From Phymorhynchus buccinoides (taxonomy: Eukaryota > Mollusca > Gastropoda > Neogastropoda > Raphitomidae): 64,000 nt of DNA. The stretch spans positions 34,839,349-34,903,348 of the forward strand of contig CM065682.1 in assembly GCA_017654935.2 (NCBI GenBank), given 5' to 3'. Positions within the stretch are counted from its first letter, which is position 1; the number at the start of each line of letters is the position of its first letter. Shown piece by piece: positions 12,001 to 24,123 of this stretch. A program made the translations under genes and the position numbers. Under the pieces are notes generated by a model. That model worked only from the letters and a program-made list of their open reading frames with translations, was not told where the DNA came from and searched no databases.

Positions 12001-12498
12001 CACACACACACACACATATACACCCCCCCCCCCCCCCCACACACACACACACACACACCCCCCCCCCCCCCCCACACACACACACACACAAGAACAACAA
12101 CAAAGAGCGAAAGTACACATAATTGTGATGTAAACTTCACACACACACACCCTTCCACATATTCACAGACACTATTGTGCACACACCACGCATGAACACA
12201 CACACACACACACACTTCCACATATTCACAGACACTATTGTGCACACACCACGCATGAACACACACACACACACACACCCTTCCACATATTCACACACTA
12301 TTGTGCACACACCACGCATGAATACACACACGCACACACACACCCTTCCACATATTCACAGACACTATTGTGCACACACCACACACGCACACGCACGCAC
12401 ACACACACATACACACACACACACCCTTCCACATATTCACACACTATTGTGCACACACCACGCATGAAACACACACACACACGCACACACGCGCGCAC

Positions 12499-12576
<78 letters not shown>

Positions 12577-12600
12577 GCACACACACACACACATACACAC
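12001..12600. repeat. (AC)n array with a 60-70 bp minisatellite
   Basis: Five tandem units begin with CTTCCACATATTCACA near 12152, 12215, 12281, 12345 and 12426. Each continues through CACTATTGTGCACACACCAC into a variable (AC)n stretch, so unit length is set by the microsatellite. A pure AC tract follows at 12485-12600, and C-runs sit at 12024-12038 and 12059-12073. Confidence 0.95.
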
Positions 12601-12810
12601 AAAGTCGCGTTAAGAATCCTTTAATGTCTCTTGGGGACATAGAGGATGAACAGTCAGTACAAAACAGGAGGCCACATACAAAGTAGACATTACGCACAGT
12701 CATAACACAAGCTTAACTTACTGACAATGTATTGTCAAATTTGGTCTGATTTAATACATTTTGCTATTTGCAATTGGAATTTTTAACTGAAAACGAGAAA
12801 GAAAACAACA

Positions 12811-12856
12811 ACCCTCACACACACACACACACACACACTACGCATGCACACACGCG

Positions 12857-12906
<50 letters not shown>

Positions 12907-13029
12907 TACACACACACACACACACACACGCGCGCGCGCGCACGCGCACACGCACACGCACACACACACACGCGATCGCACGCACACGCACACACACACG
13001 CGATCGCACGCACACGCACACACACACAC
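12811..13029. repeat. (AC)n/(GC)n microsatellite
   Basis: AC repeat with interspersed CG steps and two copies of ACACGCGATCGCACGCACAC. It ends 20 bases before the LINE reverse transcriptase remnant. Confidence 0.95.
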
Positions 13030-13048
13030 TGGATTCTAAATTTCTTAC

Positions 13049-14340
13049 TAAAACGAGCACAAACAGTTAGATACCAAAATACTCTCTCCTTCACAATGTG
13101 TGTATCAACTGGTTGCCCCCAAGATACTGTCCTATACCCGGTCTCCTTCATCATGTATACTAATGATTGTAAAGTCCACACCAGTTGTCAAATATTATTC
13201 AGATGATACAACTTTAGCTGATCTTTCCAACTCGGACAATGCATATTTTGACCAGATTGACAAATGTGTGTCTTGGTGTGAGGAGAACTATCTAGACCTT
13301 AATGTCACAAAAACAAAGGAATTGATTGTTGATTTTAGGAAATCTCCACCACTATGTCAGACCTTACTATTAACAGGGAGAAAGTTGAAAGGGTAGAAGA
13401 GTATAGATAGCCTACCTTGGGACAGTCATTGACAATAAGTTATCTTTTAGTTCACATGTTGACTATGTTTACAAGAAGTGCCAAACCAGAATGTATTGCA
13501 TTAGGAAACTTACCTCCTTCAAGGTTTTTATTGCTGTTTTATTGAATCAGTTGTGACGTTTTCGTTCGTCGGCTGGTTTGCCGGTTTGAATTTAAAGGCC
13601 AAGAATGTTTTGAACTTGTGGGTAGAAAACAAGAAAATGTGTGCAGTTTCGATGAAAAACGTGTGATGCGAAACGCCAGAGTGATTGTGAGTAATGAAAC
13701 TGAAAGGCATGTCCTGTGAAAGTGTTATGAACTACTTCCATCTGACAGACGATACCGCTCTATTCGCAGTTGAACGCTTAGAAATGCATCTAGTTTTGTA
13801 CCCAAATCAATTGAGGTACTCAACAGACTCTCAAGAGATTCTGAGGTTTGAGATGCTGTGTGTCGTGTATGAGAAAGGAGATAGATATAGTAGTAATAGG
13901 AGGGGGCGGTGGCTGAGGAAGAGTGCGGTTGGGTGTAGAGAGCGAATGCTGTATGAAGGAGCATGTTGTGGGGAATGGGGAAGACTCAAAAGTATACTGG
14001 CTCTGTGTGTTACCTAATTTTGTTCATGATTTGTACTAATGTGGGAGGGGACGGATTGGAGTGGATTGGGTAGAATGGCTGGGGATGTGAAGAGGATTGG
14101 AAAGGGGGGGGGGGGGTACATTCTTTGAGTATGAAGAAGGTTGTTTATTATTGGTAAGAAGAACTTTGCTTTTATTTTTTGTGTTTTTTTGTTGTTGATG
14201 GGGGTGTACCATGATTTTTGTTCTCTGTTCTTTTTGTGTTGTTCAAATGCATGGATATTTTGTTTTCTGTTGTCCTTGTATCATAAGACCACAATGTAAT
14301 TTATCTTGTTGAGATAATAAAGTAATTTTGACTTTGACAG
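13049..14340 (+). mobile_element. Decayed LINE 3' half (palm to 3' end)
   Basis: A reverse transcriptase remnant. STGCPQDTVLYPVSFIMYTND corresponds to the SxGxPQGTVLSP block, YSDD at 13196-13207 stands for the catalytic YADD, and TKTKELIVDFRKSPP and YLGTVIDNKLSFSSHVDY follow. A C-terminal block YELLPSDRRYRSIRS, then a stop, then SSFVPKSIEVLN, reads at about 13726-13830. Several frame changes separate these pieces. The 3' end is GATAATAAAGTAATTTTGAC at about 14316-14335. The C-terminal block and tail match the minus-strand elements at 20035-21553, so all three belong to one family. Only the 3' half is present. Confidence 0.8.
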
Positions 14341-14608
14341 AAAGAAGAGAGAGAGAGAGATATATATAGGGTGGGGGGAGCTGTAAGTTTACATTCCAAG
14401 GATGTACAATTACTACTTACAGCGTAACAAAATAAGCGCAACCCTGCACGTGTTGACTCAAGCACACGCATCATCACACACATTAAAAGCAAAATATGGA
14501 CTTAAAACAAGAATATATCTTTATGAAATAAAACCAAAACAAAACATTGTTTGAAGAAGCATAACGACATAACACAAAAAAACAGGATAACAACACAACA
14601 CCATATCA

Positions 14609-14818
14609 CCAGCGTGGCACAGAGGTAACACACACACCTCGTATACAATAAATCTGAGTTTGAGTCTGGGTACAGGGGATTGTTCCTCTCACTCTGCACT
14701 AGGTCTTACGGTCTGAACATGGAACCTTTCGGATGAGACGATAAACGGAGGTCCCGTGTGCCCAGGCACTTAGCAAACATTAATCCCAGTGGCAATTAAA
14801 AAGTTGTGATTTGGTCAA

Positions 14819-14873
<55 letters not shown>

Positions 14874-14880
14874 TTTCATT
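14609..14880 (+). mobile_element. tRNA-derived SINE
   Basis: The head has an A-box-like TGGCACAGAGGTAAC and a B-box-like GAGTTTGAGTCTGG, as in RNA polymerase III promoters. The middle contains TTTCGGATGAGACGATAAAC then GGAGGTCCCGTGTG, which looks like the conserved core of widespread metazoan SINEs; I cannot name the class with certainty. The tail runs through CCCAGTGGCAATTAAAAAGT into a 53-base poly-C (14821-14873). A second full-length relative lies on the minus strand at 31960-32207 and a 3' fragment at 6222-6420. Confidence 0.75.
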
Positions 14881-15052
14881 CCTGACCAGTCACACAAAAA
14901 TCACATGCACATTAAAACACGTTCAAGTAATTTTCCGGTGTCAGTGGGTAATATATCACAACAAAACTACATGTAAATTTCATTTGACTTATACATATAT
15001 TTATCAGGCACACATGTACACTCATGCACATACATATGGGCTACGAAACGCG

Positions 15053-15054
<2 letters not shown>

Positions 15055-15127
<73 letters not shown>
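15055..15127. repeat. (TG)n microsatellite
   Basis: About 35 TG units. Confidence 0.97.
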
Positions 15128-15129
<2 letters not shown>

Positions 15130-16865
15130 ATATCTGAAAAAAAGGCTGAAGAAGTGATATTTTCTTGTGCAGGTAAATTATTTCTTTGCCTTTAAAATAT
15201 AAAACAAGAAGTGAAAATGCCCCCTAAATTCCTGGCTGGGGATGAGCTTTACACTTAATTAAGAAAGGAGGAAACTAATAGCCCTGGATGAGTTCCCCAA
15301 AACAAGAAAACTACAACAGCTCAACTAGTTTTTCCATGGGGAAATTTTCAGCACACCAGCAACACTAGAGCAAAGGTGGCAGCTTTCCCATGGGAAACTG
15401 AATAAGATGTAAACAAGATTTAAATGTTAGGGTCAGCAAATTTATAAAGGACCGAGACGCGCTCTAGGTCCATGCAGAGCTTCAAGAGATATAATAATGT
15501 ATACCACAAACAAAATTAAACACTCAAGGTCAAAGTTCAATGTAAAGGAAAACAGATACTGTTTGGGACACAGTAGCTTTAAGTTATACAGTACTCTTCA
15601 AAATTTGGAACAAATGTATACAGCTGTTTATAAGATATAACAACATACAAGGAAGAAACACGGTCAAATGTCAAGGACACCCAAAGGTTGTTAATACTTT
15701 AAATAATAATGTCAGGTATGTACAACACCTTGAGCTATTGATCAACTTTTTGAAATTAGGGGACTAAAAATGCAAAAATCTGAAAGATGTCCTAATCATA
15801 CAGACGATTATGCTCAAGGTCAAAGGTCAAGGTCAAGGTAATGAGGGTAATACATAGTTAACATATAGAATCACCATAAGCCAATATACATACTTACAAA
15901 AAAAAATTAGACTGTAGCTGCAAAGGTGCGAAAAATTTGATCTCCCCCCCCCAAAAAAAAAAAAAAATGTGTTCAAGGTCAACCTTCGAGGTCAAAGTCA
16001 ACAAGGTTGTAATTTGCCTTTAACTGCCTTATGTTTCAGTTAATGCACCCTTATGCACAATTTGAATCAATTATTTACTGCAGTTTACAAGATATTTCTG
16101 GGAAAAACAAAGCCAGAAACAACGAGAGAAAAAAAAAGAATAAAAACATAGTCCTCCTTCTGTCTGTGGCAGAGGACACAAATAACAGAACATAGATTTA
16201 GAAAAAAAGGTTATTGAGATTTGTCTACAACGGAGAATTAAGATAATAACATTTAAAATTTCTAGCTACAGTGGACTTTGATTTGTGATGTATTGAAAAA
16301 AAGTCATATTTCATGATTTTTACCAATTTTACAAAACTGGTTGATTTCGTTACCATGGTGATCGTTCAGTTTGTTACCGGGTGATCACTACTTTGCCTTG
16401 TTGTGTTTGACACATGCCTGTGATTAGTCATCCCAAAAATCAGAACTCTAGGCTTCTTAGTTATTTCATTACAACTCTTCAAAAACAGTGCATTTTGTTC
16501 ACTTTTCCGATGTTATTTTATTTTCTCAATCTCACCCTGTTTCATGCAGGCACTGTATTCAAACCACAAAGCAGACAGTCTTGTATTTCTGTTTGTGGAT
16601 AGAGTTAAGGTAGTAAAAGAAGACACCATAAATTCTAAATCGTTAATGTGTGTTGTTGGAGCTTGGTAAAATTCTAAACTTTGAACATGTAGCAAAAAGC
16701 TTAAAATGACGCAAAATTACCAAAATTAAACAAACTTTAAATTGCTACAACTCGGAAATTATTTGAGCTACAGTCTTGATATTTTGCACATTTTCTAATC
16801 TCAACACGTCCTTTACATGGACATACTTTTTAAAACTGCATTTTAGAAATCAGTTATTGCCTGGT
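15128..16865. other. No gene recognised
   Basis: AT-rich sequence with scattered AAGGTCAAGGTCAA words (15815-15840 and 15973-16003), a common feature of repeat-rich intergenic DNA. No exon or transposon protein was found. Confidence 0.5.
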
Positions 16866-17135
16866 ACCACCTGTTATAAGAAAATAGAACTTGCTTATAA
16901 GAAAATGAACTGTAAACCAACTCTCTTGTATGACATAATTTTCTTATATCCAAGTTTCCATGGAAGATGGGAGAAGGAATTTGCTTGCTTATAACCGAGT
17001 TTTCTTATAAGCGAGTTTCTTATATCCGAGTTTTGATCATAGATAAGAAAGAAGAAGTTCGGCAGGGAATTTGTTTTGGTTCATTATAAGCGAGTTTTCT
17101 TATAAGCGAGTTTCTTATAAGCGGATTCGGCTGTA
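16866..17135. repeat. TTATAAC-CGAG repeat, copy 3
   Basis: Runs of CTTATAAGCGAGTTTTCTTA and TTCTTATATCCGAG words, alternating TTATAA with CGAG or CCGAG. Related to 8786-9025 but with more iterations of the basic 16-18 bp word. Confidence 0.75.
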
Positions 17136-17184
17136 TCTTTCTATATTAAGGTAGGCTACTCTAGTCTCACTACGACTAACACAA

Positions 17185-17400
17185 ACGTACAGGCATTCAT
17201 AATTTTTCTTCTGCTCAGCATTTATTTCGCACATAACATTGAAGGAAAGTATTAAATTTAAGGAACAAAAATAACTCAGTTAGTCTTGCAATCAAGTGCC
17301 TGTACCAGTTAGAGTGTCTGTGACGTAGCTGCTCGGACGTAAATTTTCCTCTTTTTTTGTTGGAACACTGCATTTTTTGGAACATCCTTTCAGTTCATGC
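17185..17400. repeat. Dispersed repeat module B, copy 2
   Basis: Diverged copy of 9880-10110 in the same orientation, from TTTTTCTTCTGCTCAGCATT to CATCCTTTCAGTTCATGCCC. It is flanked on both sides by TTATAAC-CGAG repeats. Confidence 0.7.
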
Positions 17401-17409
17401 CCTAATTTT

Positions 17410-17645
17410 AAAAAAATTCGCTTATAAGAAAATCAAACACGTTTATAAGAAAATGAACTGCAATCAACTCCCTTGTATGAAATCATTTTCTTATATCCGA
17501 GTTTACATCGAGGATGGGAGAACGAATTTGCTTAATTATAACCGAGTTTTCTTATAAGCGGTTTTCTTATATCCGGGTTTTGATAATACATAAGAAAGAA
17601 GGAGTTCGGCCGGGGAAAAAATCCTTGATTATAAGCGAGTTTTCT
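17410..17645. repeat. TTATAAC-CGAG repeat, copy 4
   Basis: Same word set as 16866-17135, including AAATGAACTGCAATCAACTC, which matches AAATGAACTGTAAACCAACT in copy 3. It ends at an (AAT)n tract. Confidence 0.7.
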
Positions 17646-17647
17646 TA

Positions 17648-17760
17648 TAATAATAATAATAATAATTTTACATTTATATAGCGCTTTACCTCAGATGAGC
17701 CCAAAGCGCTTTACAATCAATGATTCATCAACAGACGACAAAAACAGCATTCAAGAGTGA
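17648..17760 (-). mobile_element. 3' terminus of a CR1/L2-like element
   Basis: Read on the minus strand, GATTGTAAAGCGCTTTGGGC leads to AGCGCTATATAAATGTAAAA and then an (ATT)n tail. The LINE at 28187-29060 ends the same way, as does the fragment at 53944-54060. This is a heavily 5'-truncated insertion. Confidence 0.55.
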
Positions 17761-17805
17761 CACCAACCAGCAACAGCGAATATACAAAGCAACTCTCTCT
17801 CTCTC

Positions 17806-17807
<2 letters not shown>

Positions 17808-17879
<72 letters not shown>

Positions 17880-17891
17880 GCACGCACACGC
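17808..17891. repeat. (AC)n microsatellite
   Basis: AC repeat ending in ACGCACGCACGC steps. Confidence 0.97.
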
Positions 17892-18189
17892 ACATAAACA
17901 CACACATTTATCGACGCCAACTCGTTCATACCCCATTCTGTAAGCCACAGCAACCGAGCCGCATGGACTGACCACATACACCAACACACATACACAAACA
18001 CCCTCACACAAAAACGGGTTCAGCTGTACACAACTACGAATTCATTCAAACAGAAATCCGAAAATATTTGAGCAAGTCGTCAATCAAAAGACAACGGAAT
18101 AATCTTAGCCATACCCACACGTACAACAGCACTCATCAACAATCACTAACCGATCTACTCCCAACACTCACTAAAAATGTTGCGAGCAT

Positions 18190-18192
<3 letters not shown>

Positions 18193-18284
<92 letters not shown>

Positions 18285-18315
18285 CACATGATACATCTCT
18301 ATGAGAAACACTGAT

Positions 18316-18394
<79 letters not shown>

Positions 18395-18480
18395 AGGGGG
18401 GGGCATAGGGAGAGAGAGAGAGTGAGGGAGGGAGGGAGGGAGAGAGAGAGAATGAATGTATGAATGAATGAATGAATTAA
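18193..18480. repeat. (AG)n microsatellites
   Basis: Two long AG tracts (18193-18281 and 18320-18386), then G-rich and GGGA steps, then an (AATG)n run at 18451-18480. Confidence 0.97.
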
Positions 18481-18663
18481 TGCATTTTATTTATAGATGG
18501 TAATAGAATAAACAAACAATACAATGCTTTTTTTTTACACCCAGCCCTCTTTAAAACTTATAAATACACAGAGCAAAATAAAAAGCATGCAAAACACAGT
18601 CATGCATATTAACATAATAAAATCGAACCTAATCTTATATATAAAACACATGTTGAAGCAAAC

Positions 18664-19268
<605 letters not shown>

Positions 19269-19748
19269 TCAGCCCCGGTATGTTTCAGACGATTGTTGAG
19301 CCGAGATTCCAAAAGGAGTGGATAAGACAATAACAGGCGCGAACTGTCCTACTTCAGAAAGCAAATAGATGGCATAGAATTTGGGAGCAAAGATGAAAAC
19401 GTCTAATAAGACCATGTTGAACAATAGGGTGAAGCACATAACCATCGTCTTGGTGATGTATTTTTCAGTAAAGATGACAACTGGTGTGACAGCTAACAAG
19501 AGCAGGAGGGTAATGTAGATGGTGATAAAAATGAACCTCGCTTCGTTGAAATTGTCTGGAACGTTGCGTGTCTTGAATGCAAGTCCACCGCATGTGGCTA
19601 TTAAGAGAACGTTGAAGCTGAGAGCCCATAACCACAAAGCGCCTCTCTCCCGTTTGCATTCCATATCAACCACACCCATGTTGATGGAGTGCATGACATG
19701 TTCAGCTTTTGTGGACAAGTGGATGATTTGGCCAGTCATTAGAAGCAC
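19269..19748 (-). CDS. mGluR-like class C GPCR, last exon (TM4 end to TM7, stop)
   Basis: Terminal exon of the minus-strand receptor. It begins after an acceptor TTCTGTCCAG at 19749-19758 in phase 0 with VLLMTGQIIHLSTKAEH (end of TM4 and extracellular loop 2). It continues through TM5 (LWALSFNVLLIATCGGLAF), the hallmark class C third intracellular loop FKTRNVPDNFNEARFI, TM6 (TIYITLLLLLAVTPVVIF) and TM7 (VLLDVFIFAPKFYAIYLL), and ends in TGA at 19269-19271. The exon codes 159 residues. The PDNFNEA loop and the PKxY at the end of TM7 are family signatures for G-protein coupling and activation. The cytoplasmic tail after TM7 is only about 28 residues, short for an mGluR. No frameshift is seen. 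The plus-strand paralog's equivalent exon is not in the window. Confidence 0.88.
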   Translation of the reverse strand: MLLMTGQIIHLSTKAEHVMHSINMGVVDMECKRERGALWLWALSFNVLLIATCGGLAFKTRNVPDNFNEARFIFITIYITLLLLLAVTPVVIFTEKYITKTMVMCFTLLFNMVLLDVFIFAPKFYAIYLLSEVGQFAPVIVLSTPFGISAQQSSETYRG

Positions 19749-20034
19749 CTGGACAGAAAACAGGATAAGGTTTTGCTTATTGTTGTGATTATTATAACTG
19801 GGAAAATGGGCACGAATTGTAAAACTAAGAAATTGCTTAAACGTCAAAACACCTTGTCTGCCTAAAAATAATCAACAAACGTTTTCTAACACACAAAATT
19901 CTGCCGTTAAAAAAATACTCTAAAGTGCATGTTTGTTTATATGCAGATTACCTGTTATTTAAAGAAAACGTTAGAAAAAACAAACAATTATGTTAATTGA
20001 ATGTGTGATATTAGAAAGTGGAATCATCCTTCAA
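19749..20034 (-). other. Receptor intron 3, 3' end
   Basis: Intron sequence between the last exon and a pair of LINE tails; no feature seen beyond the acceptor. Confidence 0.5.
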
Positions 20035-20787
20035 AGTCAAAGTCAAAAGTACTTTATTATCACGTTAGGTGAAATTACAGTGTGGTCTCGTACAAGCACA
20101 ATACAATCAAAGAAACACATTTGCATGCATGAAAAATGGAAACAAAACTAAGGAAAAAATGACAAATCATGCTTCGCAAAAAAATGAACATAATTAGGGT
20201 CGATACAAGCGACTATCAAAACATTAAGAACTGCCCTCTTTCCCACCATTTCTATTATCGCATTCATTTGTTCACCCCCACCCTACCCCAAACCCCCACC
20301 CTCTCCAAGTCACCCCAAGCTTTCACATATTTTGGGTCCCTTCCCGTTCCCAACATTTCATGCACCTCCCTCTTCTCTCTCTCTCTCTCTCTGTCTCTGT
20401 CTCTCTTTCTCTCTCTCATACACACACACACACACATACACACACAGGCATAGAGACATACGGACAGACATACACACACGCACGCACACACGTACGCACG
20501 CACGCACGCTCACACACTCACATACACACACATACAGACACACACACACACTACTATACAGATTGACCAAATATACCTCTAGGCCTAAGCTAATATATAA
20601 TTCCTAATTATTTGGTCTTAGCAGAGATCTTGTTCAGAAGTTCGACTGACTTAGGGACAAAACTAGCTGAATTTCTAATAGTTCTACAACGAATAGTGCG
20701 GAACCGTCTATCAGATGGCAATAGTTCATAGCAATGCGACAGAACGTGATCCTTAAAGAGCATTCGGTGTTTTTGGACTTGTGCATC
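20035..20787 (-). mobile_element. LINE 3' end, tandem copy 1
   Basis: On the minus strand it codes the C-terminus of a LINE protein (AQVQKHRMLFKDHVLSHCYE, LLPSDRRFRTIRC, SFVPKSVELLNKI). A 3' region with AC/CT microsatellites follows, then the end GTGATAATAAAGTACTTTTG. It is nearly identical to 20788-21553, and its 5' break falls at the same codon (DAQVQ) at which the neighbour keeps extra sequence. This fits tandem duplication better than independent insertion. It belongs to the same family as 13049-14340 and lies inside receptor intron 3. Confidence 0.8.
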
Positions 20788-21124
20788 AAAGTCAAAGTCA
20801 AACGTCAAAAATACTTTATTATCACGTTAGGTGAAACTACAGTGTAGTCTCGTACAAGCACAATACAATCAAAGAAGCATATTTGCATGCATGAAAAATG
20901 GAAACAAAACTAAGGAAAAAATGACAAATCATGCTTCGCAAAAAAATGAACATAATTAGGGTCGATACAAGCGACTATCAAAACATTAAGAACTGCCCTC
21001 TTTCCCACCATTTCTATTATCGCATTCATTTGTTCACCCCTACCCTACCCCAAACCCCCACCCTCTCCAAGTCACCCCAAGCTTTCACATATTTTGGGTC
21101 CCTTCCCGTTCCCAACATTTCATG

Positions 21125-21178
<54 letters not shown>

Positions 21179-21553
21179 GCACGCACACGCACACACAGGC
21201 ATAGAGACATACGGACAGACATACACACACGCACGCACACACGTACGCACGCACGCACGCTCACACACTCACATACAGACACACACACACTACTATACAG
21301 ATTGACCAAATATACCTCTAGGCCTAAGCTAATATATAATTCCTAATTATTTGGTCTTAGCAGAGATCTTGTTCAGAAGTTCGACTGACTTAGGGACAAA
21401 ACTAGCTGAATTTCTAATCGTTCTACAACGAATAGTGCGGAACCGTCTATCAGATGGCAATAGTTCGTAGCAATGCGACAGAACGTGATCCTTAAAGAGC
21501 ATTCGGTGTTTTTGGACTTGTGCATCTTCGGTCTTGTAATGAGGTCCAATCAC
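20788..21553 (-). mobile_element. LINE 3' end, tandem copy 2
   Basis: Direct repeat of 20035-20787 with few substitutions and microsatellite length changes. It retains a little more of the coding region (KTEDAQVQ) at its 5' end. The boundary with copy 1 is GACTTTGATGCACAAGTCC on the minus strand. Confidence 0.8.
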
Positions 21554-21739
21554 AAAAACTATGTGGTGTAATCATGTCTTTGAAAATTGTGCTGATCTAT
21601 AGAGTGTCTTTGGTGACGCAAGGCCTTACTGATTTTGGTGGATCAAGAGCCACGCCAGTAAGCGTGAAACTACACTTGAAATCAGATATGGTGATTTTTA
21701 AAAAAAAATTGCTCAGCCAATAACTACATGTCAACCTTT

Positions 21740-21960
21740 TAGTGATGTGGTACTCACAGGGGCATACATTTCACTTCACTGAAACCTGTGCAAAATCTAT
21801 GTCCAATAACACACAATGGAATGTCAGGATTGTTTGTGGCCCCTACACGTCTGAATGACAGTCTGACATCGCCTATTAATGTGATTTAGGTGGGATTTTA
21901 GACCTTCTTCTGGGGAATCCTCAGCCATTACCAGGGTGCTGTCCAAAGGTATGGAGCATA
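21740..21960 (-). mobile_element. Possible Tc1-like transposon fragment
   Basis: On the minus strand it reads approximately SPEEGLKSHLNHINRRCQTV, which resembles the C-terminal SMRRRCQAVI segment of Tc1-like transposases. It parallels the text at 54360-54480, next to the clearer transposase relic. Short and degraded. Confidence 0.35.
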
Positions 21961-22149
21961 CATGGAGATAGTTAACGTAAGCATAGATTCTTTACAATCA
22001 TTCCCAAACATATTTGTGGTCATATATAAACCAACAGACTTGGCAAAATTCTCCTTTTGCTTCATTAATCAATTGCCAAGACTGCCCACAGTGTTTATCC
22101 TGATTGGCTGGTTTCCCCCAGTTAGATTGAACTTGGTGGGGGGTGGAGG

Positions 22150-22930
22150 GAGGTGTCTGTGAAAATGAACCCAGGGCTGATGTGTTCAATGTCATGCCTC
22201 CATAAAGGATTGTCAATCTTGGAGGTGTCAGTAGCCACTGGACATATGTCTACCAACTACAGAGCAGAGGCCAGTGCCTTGCTGTCTGCAGTACAGGAAC
22301 TAAACCAACAGGACAGCATCCCAGAAAATATAGTATTTCTGACAGACTGTCGTGTTGTCCTCCAAAGCCTCCAGTACATCAAAGAGCTGCAAGAACTCAG
22401 CAGCAAAACAACACTGATCCTGCAGTAGATTCCCTCTCATTGTGGTCTGGGTGGCAATGAACAGGCAGATAAACTCTCCAAAATGGGCAGCAAACTGGAA
22501 CAGTTTACACACCCAATGTCATACGGAGAAGCAAAAGCAATTGTTCGTGGTCACTTCAGAACAAAATGGAGGGAGTGTCTGCAGCTTGACACTGGAGAGG
22601 ACAGCATCCACCAGCTGGACCATGCCCAGCAGGTCACCATCTTTAGATTGAGAACCGGGCACTGTCAACTCCTCTCCCATCTCTATCGTTTGAAGATTCC
22701 CATACGGATGAATGTCCTTGTGGCACGGGATTACAGACAGCAGACCACATTTTGCAGGACTGCCCTACTTTCAGCACCCTGAGACGTGAAATCTGGCCCA
22801 GGCCTGTGGCACTCCGTGACAAGCTGTGGGGTCCTGCTGAGGCGCTGCGTTTGACTGCGGCCTTCATCAACCAAACCGGACTGAGCACATGATATGGCCA
22901 GGAACAAAGAAGAAGAAAAGAAGAAGGAGG
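22150..22930 (+). mobile_element. LINE C-terminal RNase H domain and 3' end
   Basis: The RNase H motifs are in order: TNYRAEASALLSAVQ (catalytic E), IVFLTDCRVVLQSL (catalytic D), IPSHCGLGGNEQADKLSK (H and D). A C-terminal block FRLRTGHCQLLSHLYRL follows, then in another frame a zinc-knuckle-like DECPCGTGLQTADHILQDCP. The order is typical of I-type LINEs with a terminal RNase H, which removes RNA from the hybrid. It is inactive: TAG at 22426-22428 replaces the usual W before IPSH, and a frameshift follows near 22690. It ends in a GAA/AAG-rich tail (22900-22930). It lies antisense inside receptor intron 3. Confidence 0.85.
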
Positions 22931-23610
22931 TGTCAGCTAAGGGATCAAAGGAATGAGGAATGCATGTACTTTTGCCTACAGATCATCCTCACAGTCTGTT
23001 CCTTACTCTTTCAGTTAAAGGTCCTGTTTCTTTTGTAGGTAGTTGTTTTGGACCTGAAAGCAATCCAGAAAACGTGTCAAAGAGCTCAACGACGAGAAAT
23101 CTCTCTTCATGTACGTGGTGACACAAACTCTTCCCTCATGAGGCCTTTGTGAGACAGTACTCGTGGTTTGGTACTGGTTCCATATCCACGATGACACTTT
23201 GTCTGAAATTTCAGGACTATGGCCTTTGGTTATGAGATACACTACGTAACATACTTTCAAGCATTTCGACACCTATGTGCATCTCCATGTCGGTCATACA
23301 TCTTAGAGAATTTGTCAAGGGATAGTAAACCAAGCACCAAGACAAAACTGATAATGTTATGCACCCAACATTAAACATGTTTTGACATGAGCATGTCTGT
23401 GTCACATTTCTAGGGTTGTGTTAGACGCCTGCACCCTGCTGTCTGTAGTGAGCACTGTACTCATTTTGTAATCAGGGTGTTGACAATAATAGAGGTGCAA
23501 TGCCAACATCAACAAAACAACTTATATTTTGTTTGCCTTTCATTGTTACCCTAAAATAGCATCACTCTTTTACCCACTGTATCCTCCTCAATATGAAAAC
23601 ACACAATTAC
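22931..23610 (-). other. Receptor intron 3, 5' part
   Basis: Intron sequence adjoining the TM2-TM4 exon. No gene or clear element seen. Confidence 0.5.
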
Positions 23611-23903
23611 CTGAACAAGGATGATACCAAAAACGAGGGCAATCTGCGACTGCTTAGAAATGAAGCGAAGTTTCATAGGCGACTTGAATTTCCGTAAAAA
23701 GATTCGGTAGATACGGCTTATCTTTACCACCAATGGGGCGTACATCACCGTGAATGACAGCGGGAAGCAGAATGTGAGGATCTGGCAGATGGTGTCTGTG
23801 GGTGGAACAACGTACATGACCGTCACCAGAGAGAATGCCAGTTGGCTGAACAGCATGATACTGCACAGATCTTTGCCACTGGCTTTGATCAGACTGGTGT
23901 GAC
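23611..23903 (-). CDS. mGluR-like class C GPCR exon (TM2 to start of TM4)
   Basis: A 293-bp exon with acceptor ATCTCAACAG and donor GTAATT; it starts in phase 1 and ends in phase 0. Joined to the previous exon it reads NGHTSLIKASGKD, then TM2 (CSIMLFSQLAFSLVTVMYVV), extracellular loop 1 and TM3 (ICQILTFCFPLSFTVMYAPL). The intracellular VVKISRIYRIF motif, typical of class C receptors (mGluRs have TKTNRIYRIF), and KLRFISKQSQIALVFGIILVQ entering TM4 follow. The cysteine before TM3 (TICQ) is the one that usually bonds extracellular loop 2. The exon is intact. Its plus-strand counterpart at 55709-56001 has the same length; I count 12 differences in the 82 residues from MLFSQ to the exon end. Confidence 0.9.
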
Positions 23904-24034
23904 CTGTTGAGATGCATAAACAAGGGTCAGAATTGTCAGGGGAAAGAACTATCCAAAATCCTTCGATTTTGCAGCAGATACATCATCCAGTTGCTAGTGA
24001 ATCAGAACCTTTGCATCAGCATGGTCATGGTAAA

Positions 24035-24123
24035 AGAATAGAAGAAGAAGAAGAAGAAGAAGAAGAAGAAGAAGAAGAAGAAGAAGAAGAAGAAGAAGAA
24101 GAAGAAGAAGAAGAAGAAGAAGA
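24035..24123. repeat. (GAA)n microsatellite
   Basis: About 29 GAA units in receptor intron 2. The poly-E open frame is an artefact. Confidence 0.97.

Noticed and set aside
12151..12475. CRISPR-like array
   Set aside because: The repeats are separated by variable (AC)n and not by unique spacers, and the genome is eukaryotic.
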